Origin: Collinsella sp.
GTDB taxonomy: Bacteria; Actinomycetota; Coriobacteriia; Coriobacteriales; Coriobacteriaceae
DNA length: 64,000 bases
Direction of reading: 5' to 3'
Assembly: GCA_031296755.1 (NCBI GenBank)
Contig: JAUMMZ010000022.1
Coordinates: 1-64,000 of the forward strand
Of this stretch, positions 34,912 to 44,074 are shown in pieces; within the stretch, counting starts at the first letter, position 1; every line of letters begins with the position of its first letter. A program made the translations under genes and the position numbers. The notes under the pieces were generated by a model. That model ran no database searches, was not told where the DNA came from, and was given only the letters and a program-made list of their open reading frames with translations.

Positions 34912-35841
34912 ATGAAAATTCCCGTAGATAAGCTGACCCGCGCTTTTAAGATGGGCGCGTCCGTTAAGAAGGATTCCGATACGCCGGTGCGCGTCTCGGT
35001 CTATCTGGATTCGTCCGCCTCGCGCTTTCTGGCCGAGACGGTGCGTGACGCCTTTGTGCCGCAGACGACCTCGGGCATTGTGCGCGTCGAGCGTCTGGGG
35101 GAGGAGCGAATTGCCCCAAAGACCGATACCGATGTGGTGCTGGTGCTCTCGTGTGGTTCCGACCGCTTGGAGAGTGCCGTGCAGGAGCTCGTGATCGCCG
35201 GCGCGCCCGTGTGCGTGCTTGCCGAGTCTGCTGTGGAGGTGCCGTTTATCGAGGAGTCCACGCCCATGCTCGGCGTGGTGGCGGCAACCGATAAGACGTA
35301 TCTGCTCGAGACGCTTGCTCGCTGGATTCTCGATCGCACCGACAAGGAAACGGCTTTTGCGGCGAACTTTGCCTTCATGCGCATCGCGGCGGCCAATCGT
35401 ATCATCACCTCGTGCGCGCTCACCAATATGGCGACCGGTGCGCTGGTGTTTTTGCCGGGCGCCGATTATCCCGTTATGGCGCTGGCGCAGGTGGGCATGC
35501 TCTTTGAGCTCGCTGCCGTCTTTGGACGCGGCATTAAGCCTGAGCGCGGCTACGAGGTCGCGGGCGTGCTTGCCGGCGGTCTTGTGATCCGCGCGGTCAC
35601 CCGCGCGCTCGTCAAACAGACGCCGCATATTGGGTTTGCCGTCAAGGCGCTCACTGCTGCCGCGGGCACCTACGGCATGGGCCGTGCGCTTGTTTCGCTC
35701 TACGAGCGCGATGTCGACTACAGCCGTGCCAACGAGGTGGTCACTGCCACGTTCTCCCGCGTTCGCGATCTGGTGACCACGGTCGCGGGCGCTACCCGTC
35801 CTATGGCGTCCTACCAAGACGCATCCGATCTCGCTGCTTAG
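34912..35841 (+). CDS. DUF697-like membrane-associated protein
   Basis: 309 residues, no signal peptide. The first ~145 residues are soluble and alpha/beta (SVYLDSSASRFLAETVRDAF, VVLVLSCGSDRLESAVQELV). From about 160 the sequence turns hydrophobic: ANRIITSCALTNMATGALVFLPGADYPVMALAQVGMLFELA, which resembles the DUF697 (YcjF-like) membrane region. Two further hydrophobic stretches follow. It lies between rodA and a radical-SAM gene with short gaps. Function unknown; position suggests envelope-related work. Confidence 0.6.
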   Translation: MKIPVDKLTRAFKMGASVKKDSDTPVRVSVYLDSSASRFLAETVRDAFVPQTTSGIVRVERLGEERIAPKTDTDVVLVLSCGSDRLESAVQELVIAGAPVCVLAESAVEVPFIEESTPMLGVVAATDKTYLLETLARWILDRTDKETAFAANFAFMRIAAANRIITSCALTNMATGALVFLPGADYPVMALAQVGMLFELAAVFGRGIKPERGYEVAGVLAGGLVIRAVTRALVKQTPHIGFAVKALTAAAGTYGMGRALVSLYERDVDYSRANEVVTATFSRVRDLVTTVAGATRPMASYQDASDLAA

Positions 35842-35851
35842 GGGTTTTCCG

Positions 35852-37729
35852 TTGCGCGTTGCATACCAAGACTGTTTTCATTTAATTGAGCCGTTGCTCG
35901 CCAAGGTCGAGAAGCCGAGTCGCTATATCGATCACGAGTGGGGCACGCTTTCCAAGGCCGATGCCGACTACCGTTGCTGCCTGATCTATCCGGATGTGTA
36001 CGAGGTCGGTCTGCCCAACCAGGGCATCGCCATCCTCTACAACATCCTTAACCAGGCCGAGGGCATCTCCTGCGAGCGCGGCTATGTGCCGTGGCCCGAT
36101 ATGGGCGACGCCATGCGCGAGGCGGGTATTCCGCTGCTATCGCTCGAGGGTGCAGCGCCGGTCGCTTCGTTTGATATCGTCGGTCTGCATGTGCCGCACG
36201 AGATGGCGGTGACGAACTTCCTCGAGGCTTTGGACCTCGCTGGCATTCCGCTGTTAGCGGCCGACCGAGGTGAAGACGACCCAATCATCATCGCCGGCGG
36301 TCCCTCGGTGTACAACCCCGAGCCGTACGCGGCCTTCTTCGATGCCATCCTCATCGGTGAGGGCGAGGAATCGCTGCTCGAGACCTGCCAGCTGCATCGC
36401 CGCCTGCGTGACGAAGGGGTCCCGCGCGCGCAGATTGTCGAGCAGCTTGCATCCATTGCCGGCAACTACGTGCCGTCGCTCTATGAGGTTCGTCACGACG
36501 AGCCCTGCTCGCCGCATGGCTACACCGTGCCGCGTGAGGGCAAGGATGCGCCGACCGTGGTCTACAAGCGCGTCGTCGAGGATTTCGGCGCCACGAATCC
36601 GCTGTCGCAGTCGTGCGTGCCCTATGCACAGCTGGTTCACGACCGCCTGTCTATCGAGATCCTGCGCGGCTGCGCCCGCGGCTGTCGTTTTTGCCAGGCC
36701 GGCATGACGTATCGCCCGGTGCGCGAGCGCTCGGCCGACCAGATCGTCTCGTCGGTGATTCAGGGTCTGGAAAAGACCGGCTATGACGAGGTGTCGCTGA
36801 CCTCGCTCTCCACGACCGACCACTCCTGCATTCGCGACGTGCTCGGCAGGCTCAACCGTCGCCTGGAGGATACGGGTATTCGCGTGTCTATTCCGTCGCA
36901 GCGCCTGGATTCGTTTGGCGTGGATATGGCCGAGTCGGTTGCCGGCGAAAAGAAGGGCGGCCTGACGTTCGCGCCCGAGGCCGGCAGCCAGCGCATGCGC
37001 GACATCATTAACAAGAACGTGACCGAGGAGGACCTGGACCGTGCGGCCAAGGCGGCCTTCGAGGCCGGCTGGAACCGCATGAAGCTCTACTTTATGATGG
37101 GCCTTCCCGGCGAGCGCGACGAGGACATCGTGGCCATCGCCAATCTGGCCGATCACGTGCTGGAGCTCGGTCGTTCCGTGGTGCCCAAGGCTCGTCGCGG
37201 CTCGATCTCGGTGTCCATCTCGGTTTCGGTCTTTATCCCCAAGGCTGCCACGCCGTTCCAGTGGTGCCCGCAGCTCGACTACGACGACGTCAAGCGTCGC
37301 CAGAAGCTGCTTATCACGAGCGTTCGCAACCGTGCCGTCCGCGTTCATTACCACGATGCCGAGACCTCGCTCATCGAGGCCGCACTGTCCCGCGCCGGTC
37401 GTGACATGACGCCCATCATCATCGACGCTTGGCGCTCGGGCTCTCGCTTTGACGCCTGGGTAGAGCATTTCTCGCTCGATAACTGGAAGGAGGCTGCTGC
37501 CAAAAACGGCATCGACCTCAATGAGCTCGTGCACCTGCCCTACGAGTTGGACTGGCGCCTGCCGTGGGAGCACGTGAGCCCCGGCTGCACACGCGGCTTT
37601 CTCGAGCGCGAGTACCGTCGCTCGCTCGAGGGCATCACGACTCCCGACTGCACCCGCACGTCGTGTACCGGCTGCGGGATCTGCCCCACGCTCCACGCCA
37701 AGAATGTATTGATGGGTGATCGCGCATGA
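35852..37729 (+). CDS. B12-binding-domain radical SAM protein (TIGR03960-like)
   Basis: 625 residues from a TTG at 35852. An N-terminal cobalamin-binding-like domain (YPDVYEVGLPNQGIAILYNILN, then GLHVPHEMAVTNFLEALDLAGIPLLAADR) is followed by a radical SAM core with CxxxCxxC at Cys274, Cys278 and Cys281. MKLYFMMGLPGERDEDI is the conserved SAM-binding region. A C-terminal CTRTSCTGCGIC stretch could hold a second iron-sulfur cluster. The substrate is unknown. Its partner gene overlaps its end by four bases (ATGA), and the two are usually paired. Confidence 0.88.
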   Translation: MRVAYQDCFHLIEPLLAKVEKPSRYIDHEWGTLSKADADYRCCLIYPDVYEVGLPNQGIAILYNILNQAEGISCERGYVPWPDMGDAMREAGIPLLSLEGAAPVASFDIVGLHVPHEMAVTNFLEALDLAGIPLLAADRGEDDPIIIAGGPSVYNPEPYAAFFDAILIGEGEESLLETCQLHRRLRDEGVPRAQIVEQLASIAGNYVPSLYEVRHDEPCSPHGYTVPREGKDAPTVVYKRVVEDFGATNPLSQSCVPYAQLVHDRLSIEILRGCARGCRFCQAGMTYRPVRERSADQIVSSVIQGLEKTGYDEVSLTSLSTTDHSCIRDVLGRLNRRLEDTGIRVSIPSQRLDSFGVDMAESVAGEKKGGLTFAPEAGSQRMRDIINKNVTEEDLDRAAKAAFEAGWNRMKLYFMMGLPGERDEDIVAIANLADHVLELGRSVVPKARRGSISVSISVSVFIPKAATPFQWCPQLDYDDVKRRQKLLITSVRNRAVRVHYHDAETSLIEAALSRAGRDMTPIIIDAWRSGSRFDAWVEHFSLDNWKEAAAKNGIDLNELVHLPYELDWRLPWEHVSPGCTRGFLEREYRRSLEGITTPDCTRTSCTGCGICPTLHAKNVLMGDRA

Positions 37730-38538
37730 GTGAGCGCCTGACCGACAACCCCTCGCTCTTTAGGCTTCGTGTTCGCTATGGCAAGCGCGATCGCCTTAAG
37801 TACCTGGGCCATCTCGAAGTGATCCATACCATTGAGCGCATCGTGCGCCGTGCGGGACTTCCCTATGCCGTCACGCAGGGCTTCTCTCCGCACATGCGCG
37901 TGGGCTTCTCTTCGGCGCTACCGGTGGGTACGTCGTCGACATGTGAGTGGTATGACCTGTTTATGACCGAGTTCGTGGCGCTCGACGAGGCGTTTGGGCG
38001 CCTGGCTGCGGCGTCTCCGGCCGATCTGGCGCCCATCGAGGCGGCGTACATCGACGTGCGCACGCCGGCGTTGACGGCGCAGCTCACGCGCCTGTCGTAT
38101 CGCATCGACCTGCATCTGGACCCCGAGGCGCCCGTAAGCGCCGACGAGGTGCATCGTGCGATCGACACGCTGCGCGCGGGCCATGGCATCGACTACGCGC
38201 GCGGAAAAAAGAGCAAGCGCTTGGATTTGGATCACACGCTCGTGGGCTATGAGCTCACGGCGGGGGAGCGCCCGGATCATTTGGTGCTCATGCTCGACAC
38301 CCATGCTGACAACGAGGGCTCCATGCGTCCGGAAATTTTGCTTTCCGCTGCTGATGTTTTGTTGCAGGGCTTGACCCCGGGCGTGGATGCACCTATTGTT
38401 TCCACCGGTATGCAAGACCTCGTGACCATCTGCTCCTACGATGTCGAGCGTCAGAATCAAGCATGCGAGGACGACGAGGGCCGACTCGTCAGCCCCATAC
38501 CTGTGCGAACTTGTGGATTTGCTCCACATACTCGTTGA
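37726..38538 (+). CDS. Radical SAM-associated DUF2344 protein (TIGR03936-like)
   Basis: 270 residues, ATG overlapping the stop codon of the radical SAM gene. FRLRVRYGKRDRLKYLGHLEVIHTIERIVRRAGLPYAVTQGFSPHMRVGFSSALPVG is the conserved N-terminal block in outline (core YLGHLE and QGFSPH). In some bacteria this domain is fused to the radical SAM protein; here it is separate. The last ~25 residues overlap the promoter of rplU, so the extreme C-terminus may be poorly conserved. Role unknown, often suggested to be RNA or ribosome related because of gene neighbourhood. Confidence 0.8.
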   Translation: MSERLTDNPSLFRLRVRYGKRDRLKYLGHLEVIHTIERIVRRAGLPYAVTQGFSPHMRVGFSSALPVGTSSTCEWYDLFMTEFVALDEAFGRLAAASPADLAPIEAAYIDVRTPALTAQLTRLSYRIDLHLDPEAPVSADEVHRAIDTLRAGHGIDYARGKKSKRLDLDHTLVGYELTAGERPDHLVLMLDTHADNEGSMRPEILLSAADVLLQGLTPGVDAPIVSTGMQDLVTICSYDVERQNQACEDDEGRLVSPIPVRTCGFAPHTR

Positions 38539-38563
38539 CGGGGGTATTTTCGCCTGCTACTAT
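38535..38563 (+). promoter_or_regulatory. Promoter of rplU-rpmA
   Basis: TTGACG (38535-38540), 17-bp spacer, TACTAT (38558-38563). It overlaps the stop codon of the upstream gene and lies about 43 bases before the rplU ATG. Confidence 0.75.
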
Positions 38564-38605
38564 ATTCGGCTGTTGCACTAACTGATGCATGAAGGGCAAG
38601 TAAAC

Positions 38606-38980
38606 ATGTACGCAATCGTTAACACGGGCGGCAAGCAGTACAAGGTCGCCACCGACGATGTCATCACCGTCGAGAAGATCGAGGGCAATGAGGGCGACAA
38701 GGTCACCCTGCCGGTTATCTTCCTCAACGATGGTAAGAAGATCGTCACCGATCCCGACAAGCTGGCCAAGGCCAAGGTTACCGCTCAGATCGTTGAGCAG
38801 TTCAAGGGCGAGAAGCAGCTGGTCTTCAAGTTCCACAAGCGCAAGCGCTATCGTCGTCTGAAGGGTCACCGTCAGCAGCTCACCAAGCTGAAGATCGTAA
38901 AGGTTCAGGCTACCTCCCGCGCCAAGAAGGCTGTCAAGGCAGAGGCTGAGGCTGTTGCCGAGGCTCCCGTCGCCGAGTAG
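38606..38980 (+). CDS. rplU: 50S ribosomal protein L21
   Basis: 124 residues from the ATG at 38606 (MYAIVNTGGKQYKV), the conserved L21 start; an upstream ATG in the same frame is not used. Binds 23S rRNA in the large subunit. KHKRKRY-like basic region (FHKRKRYRRLKGHRQQLTKLKI) is typical. The last ~20 residues are an Ala/Glu/Lys-rich tail beyond the usual ~103-residue length. It pairs with rpmA 33 bp downstream, the standard order. Confidence 0.97.
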   Translation: MYAIVNTGGKQYKVATDDVITVEKIEGNEGDKVTLPVIFLNDGKKIVTDPDKLAKAKVTAQIVEQFKGEKQLVFKFHKRKRYRRLKGHRQQLTKLKIVKVQATSRAKKAVKAEAEAVAEAPVAE

Positions 38981-39013
38981 ATTACACTCGTAACGAAAGA
39001 GTAGGTATACACA

Positions 39014-39271
39014 ATGGCACACAAAAAAGGACTCGGTTCCTCCCGTAATGGCCGTGACTCCCGCGGTCAGCGCCTTGGCACGAAGCGCTATGCCGGCCAG
39101 ACGGTAACCACGGGCACGATTCTCGTCCGTCAGCACGGCACGCACATCCACCCGGGTGAGAACGTTGGCCGTGGTAAGGACGACACGCTGTTCGCGCTGG
39201 TCGACGGTACCGTTGAGTTCCACAAGGGTATCAAGCACAGGGTCAGCGTACGCCCGCTCGCGAACGCGTAA
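39014..39271 (+). CDS. rpmA: 50S ribosomal protein L27
   Basis: 85 residues, starting MAHKKGLGSSRNGRDS, so no Firmicutes-type N-terminal cleaved extension. GQTVTTGTILVRQHGTHIHPG is the conserved core. It helps place tRNA at the peptidyl-transferase centre. Followed by a terminator and obgE, a common bacterial arrangement. Confidence 0.97.
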   Translation: MAHKKGLGSSRNGRDSRGQRLGTKRYAGQTVTTGTILVRQHGTHIHPGENVGRGKDDTLFALVDGTVEFHKGIKHRVSVRPLANA

Positions 39272-39296
39272 TTCACCCTTCATAGAGCACATATGT

Positions 39297-39339
39297 GGGA
39301 GGCACTTGAGTTTTAGGATTCAAGGGTCTCCCTCTTTTT
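39297..39339 (+). terminator. Intrinsic terminator between rpmA and obgE
   Basis: A 13-bp stem (39297-39309 with 39320-39332, one wobble, one mismatch) with a 10-base loop and a TCTTTTT tail. It should reduce readthrough from the ribosomal genes into obgE. Confidence 0.75.
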
Positions 39340-39355
39340 GTAGGAGGCGATTCTG

Positions 39356-40822
39356 TTGTCACAGTTCACCGATATCAGCCGCATTAACGTGTGCGGCGGC
39401 GACGGCGGAGCCGGATGCATGTCGTTTAGGCGCGAGGCATTTGTCCCCAAGGGCGGCCCCGATGGCGGCGACGGCGGTCGTGGCGGCAATGTCGTCATCC
39501 AGGCCGATGCTCAGCTGTCTTCGCTGATCGATTACCGCTTTAAGCATCACTTCCGCGCCGAGCGCGGCACGCACGGGCAGGGTGCCCGTCGTAACGGTAA
39601 GAGCGGCGAGGACCTGATTCTCAAGGTCCCTATGGGTACCGTGGTGCGCGAGCTCGACCCCGAGACGCAGACCCCGATGTTCGAGATTGCCGATCTGGTG
39701 CACGATGGCGAGCGCGTAGTCGTGGCGCCCGGCGGTGCCGGCGGCCTGGGCAACACGCACTTTGTGACGTCGGTGCGCCGCGCGCCCGCGTTCGCTCAGC
39801 TGGGTGAACCGGCCGAGGAGCACTGGATTGAGCTCGAGATGAAGCTTATGGCCGATGCCGCGCTCGTGGGCTTTCCCTCGGTGGGTAAGTCATCGCTCAT
39901 CGCGCGCATGAGTGCCGCCCGTCCCAAGATCGCCGACTACCCGTTTACCACGCTCGTGCCGAACCTCGGCATGGTGCGTGCCGGCGAATATTCTTACGTC
40001 GTTGCCGACGTCCCCGGTCTTATCGAAGGCGCGAGCGAGGGCCGTGGCCTGGGTCACCAGTTCCTGCGCCACATTGAGCGTACGGCCCTAATCATGCATG
40101 TCGTCGACATGACGGGTGGTTTTGAGGATCGCGATCCGGTCGAGGACTATCGCATCATCAACCGCGAGCTCGAGCAGTATGGTGCCGAGCTTTCGGAGCG
40201 TCCGCAGATTGTCGTTGCCAACAAGTGCGACGCGCCGGGCACGGCCGATAAGATTGCCGACCTCAAGCGCGCAGCGCTCGACGATGGTCATATGTTCTTT
40301 GCCGTGTCTGCCGTGACGGGCGCCGGCCTCAACACGCTGATGCTTGCCGTGGGTGAGCAGGTGGCCAAGCTCCGCGCCGAGCTGGCGGTCTCCGATGAGC
40401 CGGTCGACCTGCGCGACGATGAATGGGAGCGCCGTCGCCTGCAGCGAGAGAAGCGTTTCCGCATTGTCCAGGAAGAGCCCGGTGCCTTCCGCGTGGTCGG
40501 TCGTGCCATCGAGCGAATGGTCATCCAGACCGATTGGGAAAACGAGGAAGCCGTCATTTACCTGCAGCATAAGTTTGCGCGTATGGGTGTTGACGATGCG
40601 CTCGAGAAGGCCGGTTGCCGTGCGGGCGACGAGGTTCGCATTTGCCAGCGCGCCTTTGACTTTGAGGGCGCTGAGGACTTCTCGGAGTACGAGGAGCTCG
40701 AGGATGCTGGCGAGGACGTTGCCGTTGAGGCCATTGACGTGACCGATGCTGCGGATGAGGGCGTCGAGGTTGTTGATGCGGCGGATGCCGCGGACGATAC
40801 CGAGACACCGGAGGGCGAGTAA
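39356..40822 (+). CDS. obgE: Obg-family GTPase
   Basis: 488 residues from a TTG at 39356 with AGGAGG upstream. The Gly-rich N-terminal Obg fold spans about 1-155 (GGDGGAGCMSFRREAF and GGDGGRGGNVV). The G domain has P-loop GFPSVGKSS at 172-180, the switch II DVPGLIEGA, and NKCD. An OCT domain follows (VVGRAIERMVIQTDWENEEA), then an acidic Asp/Glu/Val tail of about 50 residues. It acts in 50S assembly and stress control. nadD starts four bases after its stop codon. Confidence 0.96.
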   Translation: MSQFTDISRINVCGGDGGAGCMSFRREAFVPKGGPDGGDGGRGGNVVIQADAQLSSLIDYRFKHHFRAERGTHGQGARRNGKSGEDLILKVPMGTVVRELDPETQTPMFEIADLVHDGERVVVAPGGAGGLGNTHFVTSVRRAPAFAQLGEPAEEHWIELEMKLMADAALVGFPSVGKSSLIARMSAARPKIADYPFTTLVPNLGMVRAGEYSYVVADVPGLIEGASEGRGLGHQFLRHIERTALIMHVVDMTGGFEDRDPVEDYRIINRELEQYGAELSERPQIVVANKCDAPGTADKIADLKRAALDDGHMFFAVSAVTGAGLNTLMLAVGEQVAKLRAELAVSDEPVDLRDDEWERRRLQREKRFRIVQEEPGAFRVVGRAIERMVIQTDWENEEAVIYLQHKFARMGVDDALEKAGCRAGDEVRICQRAFDFEGAEDFSEYEELEDAGEDVAVEAIDVTDAADEGVEVVDAADAADDTETPEGE

Positions 40823-40825
40823 GCC

Positions 40826-41503
40826 ATGTCGCTGCGCGGTGGAATCGGTTTGCCCGAGCTTCCTCTAGAGGACGGGCAGGAGTTTAGGCTCGGTATTATG
40901 GGTGGCACCTTTGATCCCATCCATTACGGGCACCTGGTGACCGCCGAGCAGGCGCGCGAGTCGCTCGACTTGGACGCTGTGCTCTTTATGCCGGCGGGCT
41001 CTCCTGCCTTTAAGCTTGACAAGCCGGTGACGCCTGCCGAGGACCGTTATGCCATGACGGTCCTCGCCACCGCTGCGAACCCGGCCTTTTTGGCGAGCCG
41101 GTTCGAGATCGACCGCCCGGGCGTAACCTATACGGCCGATACGCTTCATGCCCTTCGCGACTTTTACCCGCCGCAGGTAAAGCTCTACTTTATTACGGGC
41201 GCCGACGCGATTATCGATATTGTGACCTGGCATGATGCCGAACGAATCGCTGAGCTTGCTACCTTTATTGCGGCGACGCGACCGGGCTTTGATATCGATA
41301 CGGCGCGTGCCCGAATCAAAGAGTCGGGGCTGCCGTTCGACGTGCGCTATATTCAGATTCCGGCGCTGGCGATCAGCTCGACGAACATTCGTAAGCGAGT
41401 TGCCCGCGGTATGAGCGTGCGCTATCTTACGAGCGAGTCCGTGCTCGGCTACATTCGCAAACGCAGGCTATATGCCGATTTGGGCCAAGAAGATTTTGAG
41501 TGA
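40826..41503 (+). CDS. nadD: Nicotinate-nucleotide adenylyltransferase
   Basis: 225 residues. It adenylates nicotinate mononucleotide in NAD synthesis. GGTFDPIHYGH at 26-36 holds the HxGH-type nucleotide motif (His33, His36), and ISSTNIRKRV the C-terminal phosphate-binding motif. About 20 residues precede the usual start; the ATG at 40826 sits right after obgE. yqeK and rsfS follow in the order seen in many Gram-positive genomes. Confidence 0.95.
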   Translation: MSLRGGIGLPELPLEDGQEFRLGIMGGTFDPIHYGHLVTAEQARESLDLDAVLFMPAGSPAFKLDKPVTPAEDRYAMTVLATAANPAFLASRFEIDRPGVTYTADTLHALRDFYPPQVKLYFITGADAIIDIVTWHDAERIAELATFIAATRPGFDIDTARARIKESGLPFDVRYIQIPALAISSTNIRKRVARGMSVRYLTSESVLGYIRKRRLYADLGQEDFE

Positions 41504-41515
41504 TGGGGGTCTACG

Positions 41516-42124
41516 TTGTCGGTAGAGGATCAGTTTGAGGGCGATGAGCGCGCGCTGCTCAAGCGCATTCAAGAGCTGCTCGATGTTCGCATGAAGGATA
41601 AGCGCAAGCGCTATGTGCATTCGCTGGGCGTTGCCGAGACCGCACTTCATCTGGCCGAGGTCTACGGCGTCGACCGCTTTGATGCCGCTGCCGCCGGCTT
41701 GATCCACGACTGGAACAAGGTGCTTTCCGATGACGAGCTGGTCACGCGCGCTCTGCATTACGGCATTAAGATTGCCGGCTCTCCTTCTGCCGCGACGCCG
41801 CTTTTGCATGGCCCTGTTGCCGCCTATGAGCTTCCGCAGCTTTTTCCCGAGCTGTCGCCGGCCGTTTTCCAGGCTGTCGACCGTCACACCGTGGGTGCCT
41901 GCGACATGACGCCGCTCGATATGGTGGTCTTTGTGGCCGATGCCATCGAGCCCAACCGTCATGGCGACTATGCCCATGCGCTGCGCAAGATGGTGGGGGA
42001 GTCGACGCTCGACGAGTTGTTCTTCTCCTGTTTTGCGCAGGGTTTGGTCTATGTGATCCAGTCCGGGCGCTATCTTTATCCCACGGCTATTACGATTTAC
42101 AACCATTACGCCCAGCTGCGCTAG
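41516..42124 (+). CDS. yqeK: HD-domain bis(5'-nucleosyl)-tetraphosphatase, YqeK family
   Basis: 202 residues from a TTG at 41516. HSLGVAETALHLAEVYGV and GLIHDWNK carry the His and His-Asp of the HD metal site, with further His residues (HGPVAAYEL, DRHTVG). YqeK enzymes cut diadenosine tetraphosphate symmetrically. The HD motif reads HDWNK where HDxAK is usual. Second of three genes nadD-yqeK-rsfS. Confidence 0.9.
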   Translation: MSVEDQFEGDERALLKRIQELLDVRMKDKRKRYVHSLGVAETALHLAEVYGVDRFDAAAAGLIHDWNKVLSDDELVTRALHYGIKIAGSPSAATPLLHGPVAAYELPQLFPELSPAVFQAVDRHTVGACDMTPLDMVVFVADAIEPNRHGDYAHALRKMVGESTLDELFFSCFAQGLVYVIQSGRYLYPTAITIYNHYAQLR

Positions 42125-42151
42125 CTCGGGCTGTCTAGAAAGAGGTATTCC

Positions 42152-42607
42152 ATGGCCGACGAGACCATGACCGACGAGCAGATTCTTGAAGGCGTGGAGC
42201 ACAAGAGCTTCGCCGCCACGTCCGACCGCACTGCCGCCTCGCTGTCCGCGAGCGGTGTCGCCGCCGAGGATGTCGCCCGCGCCGCCGCGCAGGCCGCCTA
42301 CGACAAGAAGGGCGAGGACGTTCAGGTGCTCGACCTGACCGAGCTTTCCGATGTGTGCGACTACTTTGTGCTTGCCACCGGTACCAACAACCGCCAGGTC
42401 GATTCTATCGTCGACGAGATCGAGGAGAAGGTCGCCGCGGCTTGCGGCGAGCATCCGTTCTCCATCGAGGGCCGCGAGCAGAAGACCTGGATGCTCATGG
42501 ACTATGGTTCGGTTGTCGTCCACGTCTTCACTCCTGAAGCCCGCGACTTCTACCGCCTCGAGAAACTCTGGGGAGACGCCCCCCAGCTCCCCCTCAACCT
42601 CCTCTAG
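42152..42607 (+). CDS. rsfS: Ribosome silencing factor RsfS
   Basis: 151 residues. The conserved Iojap/RsfS domain fills the C-terminal ~105 residues: KGEDVQVLDLTELSDVCDYFVLATGTNNRQV and DYGSVVVHVFTPEARDFYRLEKLWGDAP. The first ~45 residues are a variable extension (DRTAASLSASGVAAEDVARAA). It binds L14 and blocks subunit joining when nutrients are low. A clear terminator follows. Confidence 0.94.
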   Translation: MADETMTDEQILEGVEHKSFAATSDRTAASLSASGVAAEDVARAAAQAAYDKKGEDVQVLDLTELSDVCDYFVLATGTNNRQVDSIVDEIEEKVAAACGEHPFSIEGREQKTWMLMDYGSVVVHVFTPEARDFYRLEKLWGDAPQLPLNLL

Positions 42608-42649
42608 TAGCTCATTTGAGACGGGGTTTTAGCTACCCTCACGCATATT

Positions 42650-42692
42650 GCCGGGCAGTTGCGGTTTTCCGCACCTGCCCGGCTTTCTTTTT
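42650..42692 (+). terminator. Intrinsic terminator after rsfS
   Basis: Outer 9-bp stem (42650-42658 with 42675-42683) plus an inner TGCGG/CCGCA stem with a TTTT loop, then TTTCTTTTT. Confidence 0.9.
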
Positions 42693-42704
42693 GCCCAAAG
42701 GCGA

Positions 42705-43958
42705 TTAATCGTTGAAGCGGGATTGGCGGCCGAAGGAAAGGGCGGTGTCGCCGAATTTGTCTCGGACGGCGTCGATGGCGACGGAGAGGTCGCGGCGGTC
42801 GCTGGATTGGGCTCCGCGGTCATCGATCTCGCAGAACAGGTCGGTCTGGATGCCGCCTTGGTGGTCGAAGTCGCTCATGCCGATGCCTGCTAAGCGAACG
42901 TGCATTCCTTCCTGCCAGATGTTGCCGAGCAGTTCGAGTGCAACCGCCACGAAGATGTTCTCATCGTCGGTCGGATGAGGCAGCCGGCGCTGTGCCGAGC
43001 GACCGTTTCCATACGAATACTTGAGCTTGAGCGTTACCGTGGCGCCTGTTAGTCCCTGACGGCGCAGACGGCGTCCCACTGACTCGCCCAGCAGCGCAAT
43101 CGCCGCCTCAATATCCCCACGCTCAGTCAAATCTTTAGCAAAGGTGCGTTCATTGCTGACCGACTTGACCTCGCGCTCTTCATCGAGACTCGTGACTTCG
43201 GAGATTTCGAGTCCCAGCGCACGCTGGCGCATGCGTTCGCCGTTGACGCCAAAAATAGAGGCCAAGGTGGATTCCGGTGCACGTGATAGCTCGCCGAGGG
43301 TGTAGATGCGCATGCGGCGCAGTCGCTCCTCGGCCGAGCGCCCGATGCCACTCATGGCAGATACCGGCAGCGCGGCCAAAAAGCGCTGCTCGGTTCCGGG
43401 GCGCACGATGGTCAGCCCAAACGGCTTATCCCGCTCGCTTGCGATCTTTGCGACCGTCTTGTTGCAGCCCACACCAATGGAGCACGTCACTCCCAGCGCT
43501 GCCACGCGGTCGCTTATACGCCGCGCAACCAGCAACGGGTCTTCGGGCGCAAAGCGACCCGGTGTGATATCGATAAAGGCTTCGTCGATGGATACGCGCT
43601 CCACGCGCGGCGTCTCCTCGGCAAGAATCGCCATGACCTGCGCGCTCACCTCGCGGTAGCGATCAAAATGCCCGTGCGTCCAAATGGCCTGAGGACACAG
43701 ACGCCGTGCCTCGGCCGAGGGCATGGCGGAGTGCACGCCAAAGCGACGTGCCTCATATGAACACGTGGACACGACGCCACGCGAATCGGCGTCTCCGCCC
43801 ACGATGAGCGGTTTTCCGCGCCATTCGGGATGGTCGAGCATCTCCACGCTCGCAAAAAACGCATCGAGGTCCATGAGGCCCACCGCCGGACCCGTCCAGG
43901 GAGGCGGCGTGACGCCCATGGCATCCTCATAACCGTATGTATGTTCGCGTCTTTCCAT
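42705..43958 (-). CDS. dinB: DNA polymerase IV (Y-family)
   Basis: 417 residues. Catalytic motifs DLDAFFASVE and SIDEAFID hold the metal ligands, and GVGCNKTVAKIASERDKP and the helix-hairpin-helix SGIGRSAEERL follow. A QTDLF pentamer at 371-375 fits the beta-clamp binding motif. It copies past DNA lesions with low fidelity. It is the only minus-strand gene between 22.6 kb and the end of the window. The start at 43958 is an ATG; no SOS box is evident by eye in the 200 bp upstream. Confidence 0.95.
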   Translation of the reverse strand: MERREHTYGYEDAMGVTPPPWTGPAVGLMDLDAFFASVEMLDHPEWRGKPLIVGGDADSRGVVSTCSYEARRFGVHSAMPSAEARRLCPQAIWTHGHFDRYREVSAQVMAILAEETPRVERVSIDEAFIDITPGRFAPEDPLLVARRISDRVAALGVTCSIGVGCNKTVAKIASERDKPFGLTIVRPGTEQRFLAALPVSAMSGIGRSAEERLRRMRIYTLGELSRAPESTLASIFGVNGERMRQRALGLEISEVTSLDEEREVKSVSNERTFAKDLTERGDIEAAIALLGESVGRRLRRQGLTGATVTLKLKYSYGNGRSAQRRLPHPTDDENIFVAVALELLGNIWQEGMHVRLAGIGMSDFDHQGGIQTDLFCEIDDRGAQSSDRRDLSVAIDAVRDKFGDTALSFGRQSRFND

Positions 43959-44074
43959 GTCATGAGTATACCGCGCAGCTCATGTGGGGTGCGTGTATGT
44001 GCTTGCAAATCCCGAATTCTTGTCTAAGATATGGATTTGCCCTCGACTAAACCGAAGAAGTTGGTCTCACGGAC

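Noticed and set aside
33874..35817. 647-residue open frame opposite rodA and the DUF697-like gene
   Set aside because: Composition artefact, no ribosome site or recognisable domain.
38489..39292. 267-residue minus-strand frame over rplU and rpmA
   Set aside because: Antisense to two ribosomal protein genes with strong plus-strand signals.
43959..44074. SOS box for dinB
   Set aside because: No clear palindromic LexA-type site was found by eye on either strand.
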